Origin: Pyxidicoccus parkwaysis
Lineage (GTDB): Bacteria; Myxococcota; Myxococcia; Myxococcales; Myxococcaceae
NCBI RefSeq assembly: GCF_017301735.1
Contig: NZ_CP071090.1
Coordinates: 11,267,001 to 11,331,000, forward strand
Direction: 5' to 3'
Length of the DNA stretch: 64,000 nt
In this document: positions 9,655 through 18,299 of the stretch, one piece after another
Layout: each line of letters begins with the position of its first letter
Position numbering within the stretch: the stretch's first letter is position 1
Made by a program: the position numbers and the translations under genes
The notes under the pieces: model-generated
Seen by the model: only the letters and a program-made list of their open reading frames with translations
The model's database searches: none
Told to the model about the DNA's origin: nothing

Positions 9655-10527
9655 TCAGTGTACGCGCGGCTCGTGCGCGGACGGCGGAGTGCCCGTCATG
9701 AACGCCGCGTCTCCCATCGCCGTGGGAGACAGTCCATGGTTCGACAGCCACTCGAGCGCCGTCTCGGCGACTTCCTTCCAGCCGTGGTCGATGACCAGCG
9801 AATGGCCCCGGTCCGGGAAGACCTTGTAATCATTCACCGAGGGCGACTTGCGGTACAGGTTGTACGCCGCGCGGCTGACGACTTCCGGCACCGTCCCATC
9901 CCTGCCGCCGCCGATGATGAGCAGCGGACCCCGGCTCGCGCGGACGTCCACGCGGGCAGCCGTCCAGGGATTGAGGTTGGCCAGCGCCGCCTCGAACAGC
10001 GGGCGGGCCGGTGAGGGAATCACATACCTCGCGTGCAGCGCGTCCGACTCCTCCTTCGACACGGCGTTCGCGAAGCTCCGGTGGAACTGCTCGGGCGTCA
10101 GGGCCACCGCGCGCTTGAGGTTGGCCGGGTTGCCGAGCACCGGCAGCGTGTTGCGAATCTGCTCGAAGGGCAGCGGGAGCACGCCGCGAATCTGCGCCGG
10201 GTCGATGGCCACCGCTCCCGCCGCGAGCCCCATGCCGAGCAGCTTCTGGGCGAACAGGCCGCCGAAGGAATGGCCAATCACAATCGGCTTCCGGCTGAAC
10301 GTGCGGAGGATGCGCGCGTAGTGCTCGGTCACCTCGGCGATGCTCCGGTTGGCGACGCGCTCGGGGTGCTCGCATGCCTCCTTCACGGTGGCCGGCTCCT
10401 CGGGCCAGCCCGGATTCACGGCGTCGTAGCCGGCGTCGCGGAACAACTCCACCCACGGCTTCCAGCTCTCCGCGTGCAGCCAGAGGCCGTGAATGAAGAC
10501 AACGGTGGGACGCGTCTCGGCAGCCAT
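9655..10527 (-). CDS. alpha/beta hydrolase
   Basis: An alpha/beta hydrolase fold enzyme without an obvious signal peptide. The oxyanion segment is FIHGLWLHAESW, the nucleophile elbow GHSFGG, the acid lies in GGGRDGTV, and the His in DRGHSLV, so the catalytic triad is complete. Length (290 residues) is normal. A strong GAGGAG ribosome site precedes ATG at 10527. It is probably transcribed alone; the substrate cannot be deduced. Confidence 0.85.
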   Translation of the reverse strand: MAAETRPTVVFIHGLWLHAESWKPWVELFRDAGYDAVNPGWPEEPATVKEACEHPERVANRSIAEVTEHYARILRTFSRKPIVIGHSFGGLFAQKLLGMGLAAGAVAIDPAQIRGVLPLPFEQIRNTLPVLGNPANLKRAVALTPEQFHRSFANAVSKEESDALHARYVIPSPARPLFEAALANLNPWTAARVDVRASRGPLLIIGGGRDGTVPEVVSRAAYNLYRKSPSVNDYKVFPDRGHSLVIDHGWKEVAETALEWLSNHGLSPTAMGDAAFMTGTPPSAHEPRVH

Positions 10528-10638
10528 GGGGGGCCCTCCTCGTCATCGCCGGGCAGGAGTCACCCGACTCAGGTCGTGACGAATCTAGCGCCCGACCGTT
10601 CACGTACGGCATGGCCCCGGGGGGCAGGGAAGCGGCCA

Positions 10639-10675
10639 CTGCCGGCGACTCGAACGGGCGTCGAGCCGCCGGCAG
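10639..10675 (-). terminator. hairpin terminator after the di-haem gene
   Basis: Arms CTGCCGGCG and CGCCGGCAG close a longer stem with internal ACTCGA/TCGAGC pairing, 10 bases past the stop codon of the propeller/cytochrome gene. Confidence 0.6.
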
Positions 10676-10684
10676 GGCTTCATG

Positions 10685-13480
10685 TCACGGGTGGCTCAGC
10701 GCATTCGCCGCGTCCAGCCCCTGGTCGTGCTCGTCGCCGTCCAGGTGGCCGTCGAGGTCGCGGTCCAGACCGATGCGCGTCCCCGAGCCCGGAGGCACGC
10801 AGGTGTACGTCATCACCCCGTTGCCCAGGACGGTGGCCAGCCGCAGGTCCGAGTCCGAGACGAGCGGCCACGACTGCCGGTCACCCTTGAAGCGCCTGTT
10901 CCCGACGTAGAGGAAGCCCGCGTCGTAGGAGGAGGTCCGTCCCTTCGCGACGAGGTCACACTCGCCGGCCTCCGCGCGCTGGCGCAGCAGGTCGATGCGC
11001 GGGCCCGCGACGTACGCGTTGCCCGAGGTGAGCGTCACCTGCTGCCCGACGATGGGAGCGAAGTTGCTCTCCACGGCGAGCATGTACTGCTCCATGTTCC
11101 GCTTCGCGATGCGGGACGCCTCCGTGTGGGGGAGGCCCGCGGGGTTGAGCAGGCTCAGGTCGAAGTCGCTGCCGAAGCGGAACAGCGTGGGGATGGTGCC
11201 GTCGCTGTTGTAGCCGAAGCCGCGCACCTGGTCGCCGAGGAACTCGTCCGGCGGCACCGTGGAGCCCGAGGTGAACGCCACGCCGAACATGCCGACCTTC
11301 TGGTACGCGTTGCGCAGGTGCGGCACCTTGGGGAACTGCCGGCCCGCGTCGAAGCCCGTGCGGCCGTCCGTGCCGAAGAAGCCCTTGAACTGGCCCTCGG
11401 ACGGGTTCGCGCCCGGGTCGATGCGGTGGCAGACCTCGCACGAGCCCTGGAAGGTGACGGTGGTGCTGAAGAAGAAGTCCCGGCCCGCCTGCTGCTCCGG
11501 CGTGAGCGAGTTGTCCAGCTTGCGGATGGGGTTGGGCGGGTACATCACCTGGAGGATGAAGTCGGTGAACTTCTGCATGTCCTGCTCGGGGAGCTGCGAG
11601 CTGCGGCCGAGCAGGTCCATGAAGGCCGGGTTGAACTGCTTGAAGCCGGCGGCCTCGTTGAAGGAGCCGGTGGCCGGCTGCGCGCTGGGCTCGTTGAAGC
11701 CGCCATTCCTGTCACCGCGCCAGTGCATGGGGCCCTGGTTCGCCATGCCGCGCAGGCTCTGCGTGGACATGGGGCCCTTGAGCGGGTGGAAGGACGTGTC
11801 CTGGCCCAGCGTCGGGTCATCGCCGAACTCGGGCAGGATGGGGATGATGGGGGTGGGGTTGAGCTTCACCACGCCGTCCGGGTTGCCGAGGTCCCAGACG
11901 AGGCTGTCGAAGTCGCCGAAGATGTGGCAGCTCGCGCAGGACGAGTCGCCGTGGCTGGAGCTGTGCCGCGCGTCGTAGAGGAACGGACGGCCCTGCACCA
12001 CGCTCGCGGGCTCCGGGTTGAACATGCCGACGTGGGCCACCTCCTGCTTCGTGCTGGTGTTCACCACGGAGATGGAGTTGTCGAAGCGGGTGAGCACATA
12101 GAGCCGGCCGCGCGCCTCGTCCAGCACCAGGCCCGTGGGGCCGCCGCCGGTGAGCTCGACCTGGTTGGCCGTGCTCGGCACGAAGGTGTCCGACTCCAGG
12201 GCCGCCGTGGAGTACACGCCCAGCTTGGAGGAGCCGAAGGCCGCGACGTACAGCGTGGCGCCGTTGGACGACACCGCCATGCCCGTCGGCTGCGCGAGGC
12301 TCTTCTCGCTCTCCGCGTTGGGCACCGGCGCGCAGCAGACGTTGTAGTTGATGTGCTTGTTGAGGTGCCGGGGCGTGACGCTGCCCGGGCCACCCAGCAC
12401 GGTGATGCGGCTCTCGTGGATGTGCCCGCGCAGGCTCTTGCCCGCGAAGATGCCGGCGCCCTCGAAGCGCAAATCGTTCCGGGCCTCGGTGTTGCTGACG
12501 TAGACCTTCCCATTCACGGGGTTGACGGCCATGTTGAACAGGATGGTGCCCACGCCCGTGTAGAAGCCCGCGCTGCCCGGCAGTTGTACGGGCGGATTCG
12601 CGGTGGCGGAGATGGCGAAGACGTCCTTGTCCGGCAGGGAGAGGCGCACCTTGTCGTTCCACGGGCGGCCCACCGCGTCCAGCCAGTCCTGGCCGTTGTA
12701 CTTGAGAATCATCGCCACTTCGGGAGCGGGCACGCCCTGGAAGTTGGTGTTGGGGCCCGGGTTGCCACCGGCCGCCTCGCCGCCGTCGGGGATGATGCGC
12801 TCGGCGATGACGGTGGTGCGGTTGCCGGAGTGGAACGCCGCCGCGTACACGCGCGAGCCATCCGGCGTCACCGCGAGCGCGCGCGGCGTGTCGCTGAACA
12901 GCCGGACGATGGTGAGCGGAGTGCCGCCCAGCGTGTTGCCGAGGTTCTCCGAGTCGAATACCCAGACATCCGCGCGGCCAATTCCTGGCGTGGTGAGCTG
13001 CGGGTCGAACGGCGCATTCTGTCCGCGGTGCGCGGCGGTGATGAAGGCGCGCTTGCGGCCCGGGCCCGCGAAGACGATGTCGCGCGGCTCGTCGCCCACG
13101 AGCAGCGTCCGCGTCACCGTGCCGCTGCCATTGCCATCCACGCGCACGACGCTGACGCTGTCGGACAGGTGGTTGACCACCCAGACCTCGTCATTGCCAC
13201 GTGCGGCGACGGCCACCGGCTCCAGGCCCACCGGCACCGAGTCCCGGTGTGTCAGGCCATTCGAGCCCACGCTGAAGATTTCCAACCGATTGTCTGGCGT
13301 ATTGGTGGCAAAGAGCAGTTTGCCATTGGGTGAGAGTGCGAGAGGTCGAACCTGACCGCTTTCGAAGAGTGTGAATGAAGCCGCCTCTGCTGCACCTCCT
13401 GCCATGACAAGCAATATAGACAGTGCAGCTGTAATCACAGAACGAACGACTGGGTGATACGGGAAGAATTTTGCGTGCAT
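10685..13480 (-). CDS. exported beta-propeller/di-haem cytochrome c (MauG/cytochrome-peroxidase-like)
   Basis: A 931-residue exported protein with a signal peptide after MHAKFFPYHP. Roughly residues 35-450 form a YncE-like propeller (LALSPNGKLLFATNT and later VSSNGATLYVAAFGSS repeats). The C-terminal half carries two haem-c motifs, CASCH near residue 513 and CEVCH near 684, arranged as in di-haem cytochrome-c peroxidase/MauG relatives. Role: periplasmic or surface redox protein; substrate unknown. ATG at 13480 has AAGGGGGG just upstream and gives the correct signal peptide; the frame stays open further upstream without support. A Fur-like box lies about 165 bases upstream, suggesting iron control. 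Confidence 0.8.
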   Translation of the reverse strand: MHAKFFPYHPVVRSVITAALSILLVMAGGAAEAASFTLFESGQVRPLALSPNGKLLFATNTPDNRLEIFSVGSNGLTHRDSVPVGLEPVAVAARGNDEVWVVNHLSDSVSVVRVDGNGSGTVTRTLLVGDEPRDIVFAGPGRKRAFITAAHRGQNAPFDPQLTTPGIGRADVWVFDSENLGNTLGGTPLTIVRLFSDTPRALAVTPDGSRVYAAAFHSGNRTTVIAERIIPDGGEAAGGNPGPNTNFQGVPAPEVAMILKYNGQDWLDAVGRPWNDKVRLSLPDKDVFAISATANPPVQLPGSAGFYTGVGTILFNMAVNPVNGKVYVSNTEARNDLRFEGAGIFAGKSLRGHIHESRITVLGGPGSVTPRHLNKHINYNVCCAPVPNAESEKSLAQPTGMAVSSNGATLYVAAFGSSKLGVYSTAALESDTFVPSTANQVELTGGGPTGLVLDEARGRLYVLTRFDNSISVVNTSTKQEVAHVGMFNPEPASVVQGRPFLYDARHSSSHGDSSCASCHIFGDFDSLVWDLGNPDGVVKLNPTPIIPILPEFGDDPTLGQDTSFHPLKGPMSTQSLRGMANQGPMHWRGDRNGGFNEPSAQPATGSFNEAAGFKQFNPAFMDLLGRSSQLPEQDMQKFTDFILQVMYPPNPIRKLDNSLTPEQQAGRDFFFSTTVTFQGSCEVCHRIDPGANPSEGQFKGFFGTDGRTGFDAGRQFPKVPHLRNAYQKVGMFGVAFTSGSTVPPDEFLGDQVRGFGYNSDGTIPTLFRFGSDFDLSLLNPAGLPHTEASRIAKRNMEQYMLAVESNFAPIVGQQVTLTSGNAYVAGPRIDLLRQRAEAGECDLVAKGRTSSYDAGFLYVGNRRFKGDRQSWPLVSDSDLRLATVLGNGVMTYTCVPPGSGTRIGLDRDLDGHLDGDEHDQGLDAANALSHP

Positions 13481-13643
13481 GAGCCCCCCTTGGTGTCTGG
13501 CTCTGTACTGGAGTGCGCCCGCGAGGATAGGGCGGTGTGGGGAACTCGACTCCCGTGCCGGGGTCTCTGTCAATGGGAGATGTTCAACAGTAACTCAATT
13601 GTCGCAGTGCGGCATTGGCCTTCGGGTCCGCGAATGACACGCC

Positions 13644-13662
13644 GAGAATGACAATTATTATC
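13644..13662 (-). promoter_or_regulatory. Fur-box-like operator
   Basis: Read on the minus strand, GATAATAATTGTCATTCTC matches the classical 19-base Fur box at 15 positions. It lies in an unusually AT-rich patch about 165 bases upstream of the haem protein start at 13480. It is also close to the stop of the acetyltransferase gene, so its distance from the real promoter is unknown. Confidence 0.45.
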
Positions 13663-13706
13663 AACTTCGCGAGCGCATCATCCGTCCACTCGCTGGAGTG
13701 CGACGT

Positions 13707-14264
13707 CTATTCCGTAATCTCGCGGATGACGCGGCAGGGGTTCCCGGCGGCGAACACGCCTTCAGGGACGTCCCTCGTCACGATGCTGCCGGCGCCAATG
13801 ACGGCGCGCGAGCCGATGCGAACGCCCGGCAGGATGATGGCCCCGCCGCCGACCCACACGTCGGAGCCGATGCTCACGGGCTTGCCGAACTCTTCCTTCC
13901 GCCGCAGCTGTGCGTTGAAGGGGTGCATGGGCGTGTAGATTTGAACGCCGGGCCCGAAGAGCGTGTAGTCGCCGATGAGCACACGGCAGACGTCCAGCAC
14001 GACGCAGTTGAAGTTGAAGAACACACGCTCCCCCAGCTCGATGTTCGAGCCGTAGTCGCAGAAGAAGGGGGGCTGCATCCACACGGTTTCGCCGCCCGCG
14101 CCGACGAGCTCTCGAAGGATGCGTCGCCGCTCCTCCTGCTCGGCCTCGCGGGTGGCGTTGAGCGCCTGGCAGAGGTCCCGTGCACGCTCACGGGCGGCTA
14201 CCAGCACCGCGTCCATCGGGTTGTAGAGCTCCCCGTCCAGCATCTTCTGGCGCTCGGTCTTCAT
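13707..14264 (-). CDS. maa: maltose/galactoside O-acetyltransferase family
   Basis: A hexapeptide-repeat acetyltransferase of the maltose acetyltransferase/LacA type, transferring acetyl from acetyl-CoA to sugars in the cytoplasm. The N-terminal signature is KTERQKMLDGELYNPMD; the left-handed beta-helix includes ELGERVFFNFNCVVLDV, the catalytic His segment YTPMHPFNA, and SDVWVGGGAIILPGV. Length (185 residues) is typical. ATG at 14264 matches the usual family start; an ATG six codons upstream adds non-conserved residues. Confidence 0.92.
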   Translation of the reverse strand: MKTERQKMLDGELYNPMDAVLVAARERARDLCQALNATREAEQEERRRILRELVGAGGETVWMQPPFFCDYGSNIELGERVFFNFNCVVLDVCRVLIGDYTLFGPGVQIYTPMHPFNAQLRRKEEFGKPVSIGSDVWVGGGAIILPGVRIGSRAVIGAGSIVTRDVPEGVFAAGNPCRVIREITE

Positions 14265-14293
14265 GACGGGGAGGGTAGGCATGCCAGGCCGGC

Positions 14294-14314
14294 CCGAGCA
14301 CTGCTCGTGCTCGG
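14294..14314 (-). terminator. hairpin downstream of small lipoprotein gene
   Basis: Eight-base arms CCGAGCAC and GTGCTCGG with a 5-base loop, about 60 bases past the stop of the lipoprotein gene. It may separate that gene from the acetyltransferase gene. Confidence 0.45.
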
Positions 14315-14375
14315 ATGGAACCCATCCATCTGGCGCAAGACAGGGAACCTGCCGTTCGCGCCTTTCCCTGTCCGG

Positions 14376-14807
14376 CTACTGGGACACGCTGCACGGGAGC
14401 GTCTTGTAGACCACGGCGGAGGCGGCGCCGGTGGCGTCCACGGCGTAGGCCTCTACCTTGAGCGACCAGATGAGCTCGCCGTCGCCACGGACGGGTGCGC
14501 GTGGGCACCAGAAGTGCTCGGGGTTCGAGCCCTGGTACCAGCCGCTCACGTAGACGTTGCCGCTCCAGGTCTGCGTCTCCGTGGTCTGCCAGTAGTAGGT
14601 GAACGGAGCAGCGCCGGCGCTGACGGTGTTGGTGAACACGGTGTCACCCGAGGCGATGTTCCGGGTGAACGTCAGGGAGGACGTCAGCTCCTGCTCGCTG
14701 GTGCCGAAATCGGGAGCGGTGCCCTCTTCCAGCGACGGACCGCCGCACGCATACAGCGAGGCACTGGCCACGACGAGGAGCACCTGACGGGACATGGGCT
14801 TCAGCAT
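14376..14807 (-). CDS. small lipoprotein, Ig/PKD-like
   Basis: A 143-residue predicted lipoprotein with lipobox LYAC. The mature part has the pattern APFTYYWQ ... W ... KVEAYAVDATG ... PC, reminiscent of immunoglobulin/PKD-like beta-sandwich modules. It resembles the small lipoprotein at 39228-39668 in length and layout (PYTYQW, VVDANSYVSN, C near the end), so the two are probably distant paralogues. AGGAG lies before ATG at 14807. Function unknown. Confidence 0.7.
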   Translation of the reverse strand: MLKPMSRQVLLVVASASLYACGGPSLEEGTAPDFGTSEQELTSSLTFTRNIASGDTVFTNTVSAGAAPFTYYWQTTETQTWSGNVYVSGWYQGSNPEHFWCPRAPVRGDGELIWSLKVEAYAVDATGAASAVVYKTLPCSVSQ

Positions 14808-14862
14808 GGTGGTCTCTCCTGATGCACTGCGAGCACGGACAGTGGGACCGTGCCCATGCGCG

Positions 14863-15042
14863 TCAGGCGTGCCGGTCCCAGATGCCACTGTGCTTCAAGA
14901 GGAACACACCTCCGCCCTTGATGGAACACAGCCTCAGGTCGTCCACGGAGAGGAGCACGCGGCAGGCGGTGTCCTCCATCCGCGTCCAAGCAGTGCCACC
15001 GGTGAGGGACGACTCCAGCCGTGCAAGCAGCCTCGTCCTCAC
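14863..15042 (-). CDS. small hypothetical protein coupled to the nucleotidyltransferase-fold gene
   Basis: A 59-codon frame starting with a GTG at 15042 that overlaps the stop of the preceding gene as GTGA, the usual layout of translational coupling. Third codon positions are mostly G or C. It would be the last gene of the third operator-controlled unit. The product has no recognised domain; it contains two short hydrophobic stretches (RVLLSVDDLRL, GGGVFLLKHSGIW). Moderate confidence because it is short. Confidence 0.45.
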   Translation of the reverse strand: MRTRLLARLESSLTGGTAWTRMEDTACRVLLSVDDLRLCSIKGGGVFLLKHSGIWDRHA

Positions 15043-17483
15043 TCGAACCGCGTGAGCTGCTCGCGCAGAATCATCAGCGTCTGCTTCAGCTCCTCCCGCC
15101 GGCCCCACTCCGTCGTCATGCCGGCCTCGTGCACGTACTCGCGGACGAGGTCCTTCAGGGACAGCACCGGCAGTCCCCAGATGAACGCCAGCTCCGGCCA
15201 CCACTCCCGGTCCACGGTGATGCGCAGCACCAGCGGGTGGTAGGCGAAGTGGCCCAGGTTCTCCTCCGCCGGCCAGAAGACCTCGAACGCGCCGTCCTCA
15301 CCGAGCTGCACCGCGAACGGAGGATTGGCCGGATTGGCCACATATGCCTGGAGCACCGGGCCAATCAGCGCGTCCCGCACCAGCGCGGGATTCACGTTGG
15401 ACCGCCGGCACGCCAGCTTCAGCTCGATGAAGCGCACCGGGTCCAGCGCCCGCTTCTGCGCGGGAGCCATCCCCGTGTAGTCCGCGTGCAGCCACGCCGC
15501 GCAGGCGCCGCCGATGGCGAACTGCACCTCCAATTCCTGCTCCTGCGTGAGCCCGAAGCCCGTGTACAGCGCGCGGATGAACTCCTCCAACTGCCGGCGC
15601 CTGCCCGCCTCCGCCGCGGTGGGCGGCTGCGCCTGACCGAAGCCGAAGAAGGCGGCCCGGTCCGCGAAGTGTCCCTCGAACAGGTTCGACAGCTTTTCGA
15701 ACAGCAGCAGCCACTGCAGCAGCTGCCCGTGCGTGTTCAGGTCGAACGCCCCCGCGCGGATGTCCTTCTCGAGGCCCTGGTCCACCGGGTCCGGGTAGGG
15801 AATGCGGCCGTACTCGTTCTGGAAGTCGAAGTAGAAGCGGTTGTCGAAGAGGGCGGCCAGGCCCGGGTCGCTCCACAGCGAGTACGCCTCCGCGAACTGC
15901 TCCAGCATCAGCACCAGCGTCCGGGACACGTACGGCGGCTGGTGGGGCTGGTCCACGACGGACAGCGCCAGCGGCAGCAGCCCGTCCAGCCCGAGCCGGG
16001 CCCGCGCCACCACCGCGTCCAGGTCCGTCGACGCCTGGCTGACGACGTCATACAGGCGCCGCAGCCGCTTGGAGGCCTTCTGCGGAGACGGTGAGCGGCC
16101 GGCGAACGCCTCGCGCACCATCGCCACGTACTCGTCGAAGTAGTAGCGGTGCCCTGGGATGGGGACGTCGTTGTAGTGGAGCAGGTCCGGGCCGGTGTGG
16201 TTCCACTGCTCGATGGCCTCCACCGAGTCGCGGCGGGGAATGCCGATGTCGATGAGCTCCGCCTTGCAGCTTCCCTGCTGCCCCGGGTCCTCCGGGTCCG
16301 TGAAGAGGTTGGCCACCTCCTCCAGCGCCTCGGGGTAGTTGAGCGGATGGGCCAGGGGCTTGCCGGCCATGGCGATGGCGACGTCGTTCGCGTTCGCCGT
16401 CACCAGCATGAAGAACTCCTGCTTGAACTGCCGCAGCTTGCCGAGCACGAAGTTGTGCACCTGGTTGAAGGTGGCGTACCAGTACTCGGCGGGCAGGCCG
16501 GGGTTGATGACGATGGAGGTGTCCCAGTCGTTCTCTCCGGTGTGCGGCACGTCGAGCAGGTACGCCTGCGCCCGGCCACCCTTCAGGTAGAAGATGACGT
16601 TCTCCTGGTTCGGGTCCATGGCCTGGAGCCCGTCGGCCAGCTCCACCATCTTGCTCCACAGCCAGGTGGACACCCACGCCATGTCCGGCCCGTTGTTGAG
16701 CAGGCCCGTCAGCTCCGAGCTGACGCGGGTCCGGTCGTCCCGGCTGACGCCCAGGTCGCTCACGACGCGGAAGGGCACCAGCAGCCGGAAGAGGTAGAAG
16801 CTGTCGATGCTGTAGAGCATCTGCACCTTCGCGAGCCCCTCCACGGCCCGCGTCAGCTCCGCCAGCAGCTCGTCCACCTGGTTGTGGAACAGGTTCACGA
16901 AATGGGCGGGAGCGACGGCGGCGTCCACGCCTCCCTGCAGGCAGGCCGCGATGAGGAACTCGACTCGCTGGAGGATGGGCACCTGGACGTTCCGCGTCTC
17001 CGCGTACGCATAGAAGCTCAGCCGCACCTCGTTCAGCTCCAGCAGCGCCGCGCGCAGGCGCTCCCGGAGGCGCTCCACGTACTGCGGGGTGACGAGGGCG
17101 GGAGCGGGAGGGTGGCTGACCTCTCCGCGCAGGGCCTCGAGCTGCCTCCGGGCGGCGTCGAAGCGCGCCACCGGCGAGGTGTCCTTCGGCGCCTCCTCGT
17201 TCTCTCGCAGCAGCTCCGGCTCCCACGCGTCGAACACGTAGAAGCGGTTGAGCGCGTCGAACTCCGCCTGCATCCGGGCCGCCGGGTCCGGAGCCTGCGC
17301 GCCCGCAGCGCGGACCACGCGCTGGGCCACCGTCTCCAGGCTCTGCATCGGGTGCACATCGCTGGAGGCCCAGCCGATGGCGCTGTCCGCCCGGGAGCCG
17401 AGCTCCACCAGACGCTCCGCGCGGTCGGTCGCCACCCGCGCGAGCTCCATCAGGCAATTCTCACCAGGGTTCGGCTGTGGCAT
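15039..17483 (-). CDS. large protein with nucleotidyltransferase-fold core
   Basis: A soluble 814-residue protein. The centre has the hallmarks of the nucleotidyltransferase (Pol-beta-like) fold: YLKGGRAQAY with K301-G-G, then ENDWDTSIVI with D319 and D321 as a metal-binding DxD pair on a strand, and AELIDIGIP with D412 as candidate third acidic residue. This order resembles KGG...DxD enzymes such as AbiEii-type toxins, although the flanking ~290-residue N-terminal and ~400-residue C-terminal regions are not recognised. GAGGAG precedes ATG at 17483. It follows the poly-Asn gene and the operator at 18261 and probably belongs to the R-body regulon. The substrate is unknown; the enzymatic assignment is my inference from motifs. 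Confidence 0.55.
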   Translation of the reverse strand: MPQPNPGENCLMELARVATDRAERLVELGSRADSAIGWASSDVHPMQSLETVAQRVVRAAGAQAPDPAARMQAEFDALNRFYVFDAWEPELLRENEEAPKDTSPVARFDAARRQLEALRGEVSHPPAPALVTPQYVERLRERLRAALLELNEVRLSFYAYAETRNVQVPILQRVEFLIAACLQGGVDAAVAPAHFVNLFHNQVDELLAELTRAVEGLAKVQMLYSIDSFYLFRLLVPFRVVSDLGVSRDDRTRVSSELTGLLNNGPDMAWVSTWLWSKMVELADGLQAMDPNQENVIFYLKGGRAQAYLLDVPHTGENDWDTSIVINPGLPAEYWYATFNQVHNFVLGKLRQFKQEFFMLVTANANDVAIAMAGKPLAHPLNYPEALEEVANLFTDPEDPGQQGSCKAELIDIGIPRRDSVEAIEQWNHTGPDLLHYNDVPIPGHRYYFDEYVAMVREAFAGRSPSPQKASKRLRRLYDVVSQASTDLDAVVARARLGLDGLLPLALSVVDQPHQPPYVSRTLVLMLEQFAEAYSLWSDPGLAALFDNRFYFDFQNEYGRIPYPDPVDQGLEKDIRAGAFDLNTHGQLLQWLLLFEKLSNLFEGHFADRAAFFGFGQAQPPTAAEAGRRRQLEEFIRALYTGFGLTQEQELEVQFAIGGACAAWLHADYTGMAPAQKRALDPVRFIELKLACRRSNVNPALVRDALIGPVLQAYVANPANPPFAVQLGEDGAFEVFWPAEENLGHFAYHPLVLRITVDREWWPELAFIWGLPVLSLKDLVREYVHEAGMTTEWGRREELKQTLMILREQLTRFE

Positions 17484-17519
17484 TGGCCTGCTCCTCGGGC
17501 GGCGGGACGTGGACCCTGC

Positions 17520-17804
<285 letters not shown>

Positions 17805-17843
17805 GGTGGACTCCGGGTGCGGGTGGGACGGGGCTTCGGAGGC

Positions 17844-18191
17844 TCATTCCCTGCGGGTGCTGGTTCCCCAGCGCACGCGCGAGGGCGGCGAGGCGGGGGT
17901 CGGCCGCGGCGCGGGAGGCGGAGGGGCGGGAGCTGGAGTCACGGTGGGCTCCGGGGGCGCGGTGGGCTCGGGAGGGGGAGCCGGCGCCTGCGTGGGGAGC
18001 AGCGTCGTTCCTGGCGGCACGCCCGTGAGCAACTCGCTCACGGGAAGCTCGCGCGCACGGAGCACCTTCGTGGCGGCCACGTCAGGCGCGGGCGGCGCGG
18101 GCGGCCGGGGTGTCGGGGTGGCACCCGTCTGTGGGGCCGCGGGCCCGGAGCGGCGCCGCTGTAGCAGTTGTCCCCAATTGATTCTCGCCAT
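17844..18191 (-). CDS. proline-rich hypothetical protein
   Basis: A 115-residue basic and Pro/Ala/Thr-rich protein, first in the third operator-controlled unit (the operator lies 69 bases before ATG 18191). The N-terminus MARINWGQLLQRRR looks like a short amphipathic helix; an ordered-looking patch is VLRARELPVSELLTGVPPG; the remainder is low-complexity proline sequence. No domain recognised. Possibly a linker or scaffold for its neighbours. Confidence 0.6.
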   Translation of the reverse strand: MARINWGQLLQRRRSGPAAPQTGATPTPRPPAPPAPDVAATKVLRARELPVSELLTGVPPGTTLLPTQAPAPPPEPTAPPEPTVTPAPAPPPPAPRPTPASPPSRVRWGTSTRRE

Positions 18192-18260
18192 GGGCTCATC
18201 CGTCCTTGTGCGGGCTCGTGACGTCGGCTTCAGCAGGGTGCGTCAGGCGTGTCTGTCATT

Positions 18261-18279
18261 CCATGGGCAATTCATTGAC
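18261..18279 (-). promoter_or_regulatory. palindromic operator, copy 3
   Basis: Minus-strand sequence GTCAATGAATTGCCCATGG, followed by AA. It matches the two R-body operators (23024-23042 and 25285-25303) at all but two positions and lies 69 bases before the next start codon, the same spacing as copy 1. It begins right after the stop of the HNH gene. Confidence 0.7.
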
Positions 18280-18299
18280 ACGCTTCAGGCCCGGTGTGC

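Noticed and set aside
15039-17483. Nucleotidyltransferase-fold protein as a classic MNT-HEPN or AbiE toxin-antitoxin pair
   Set aside because: The protein is much larger and neither a HEPN protein nor an AbiEi-type antitoxin is adjacent.
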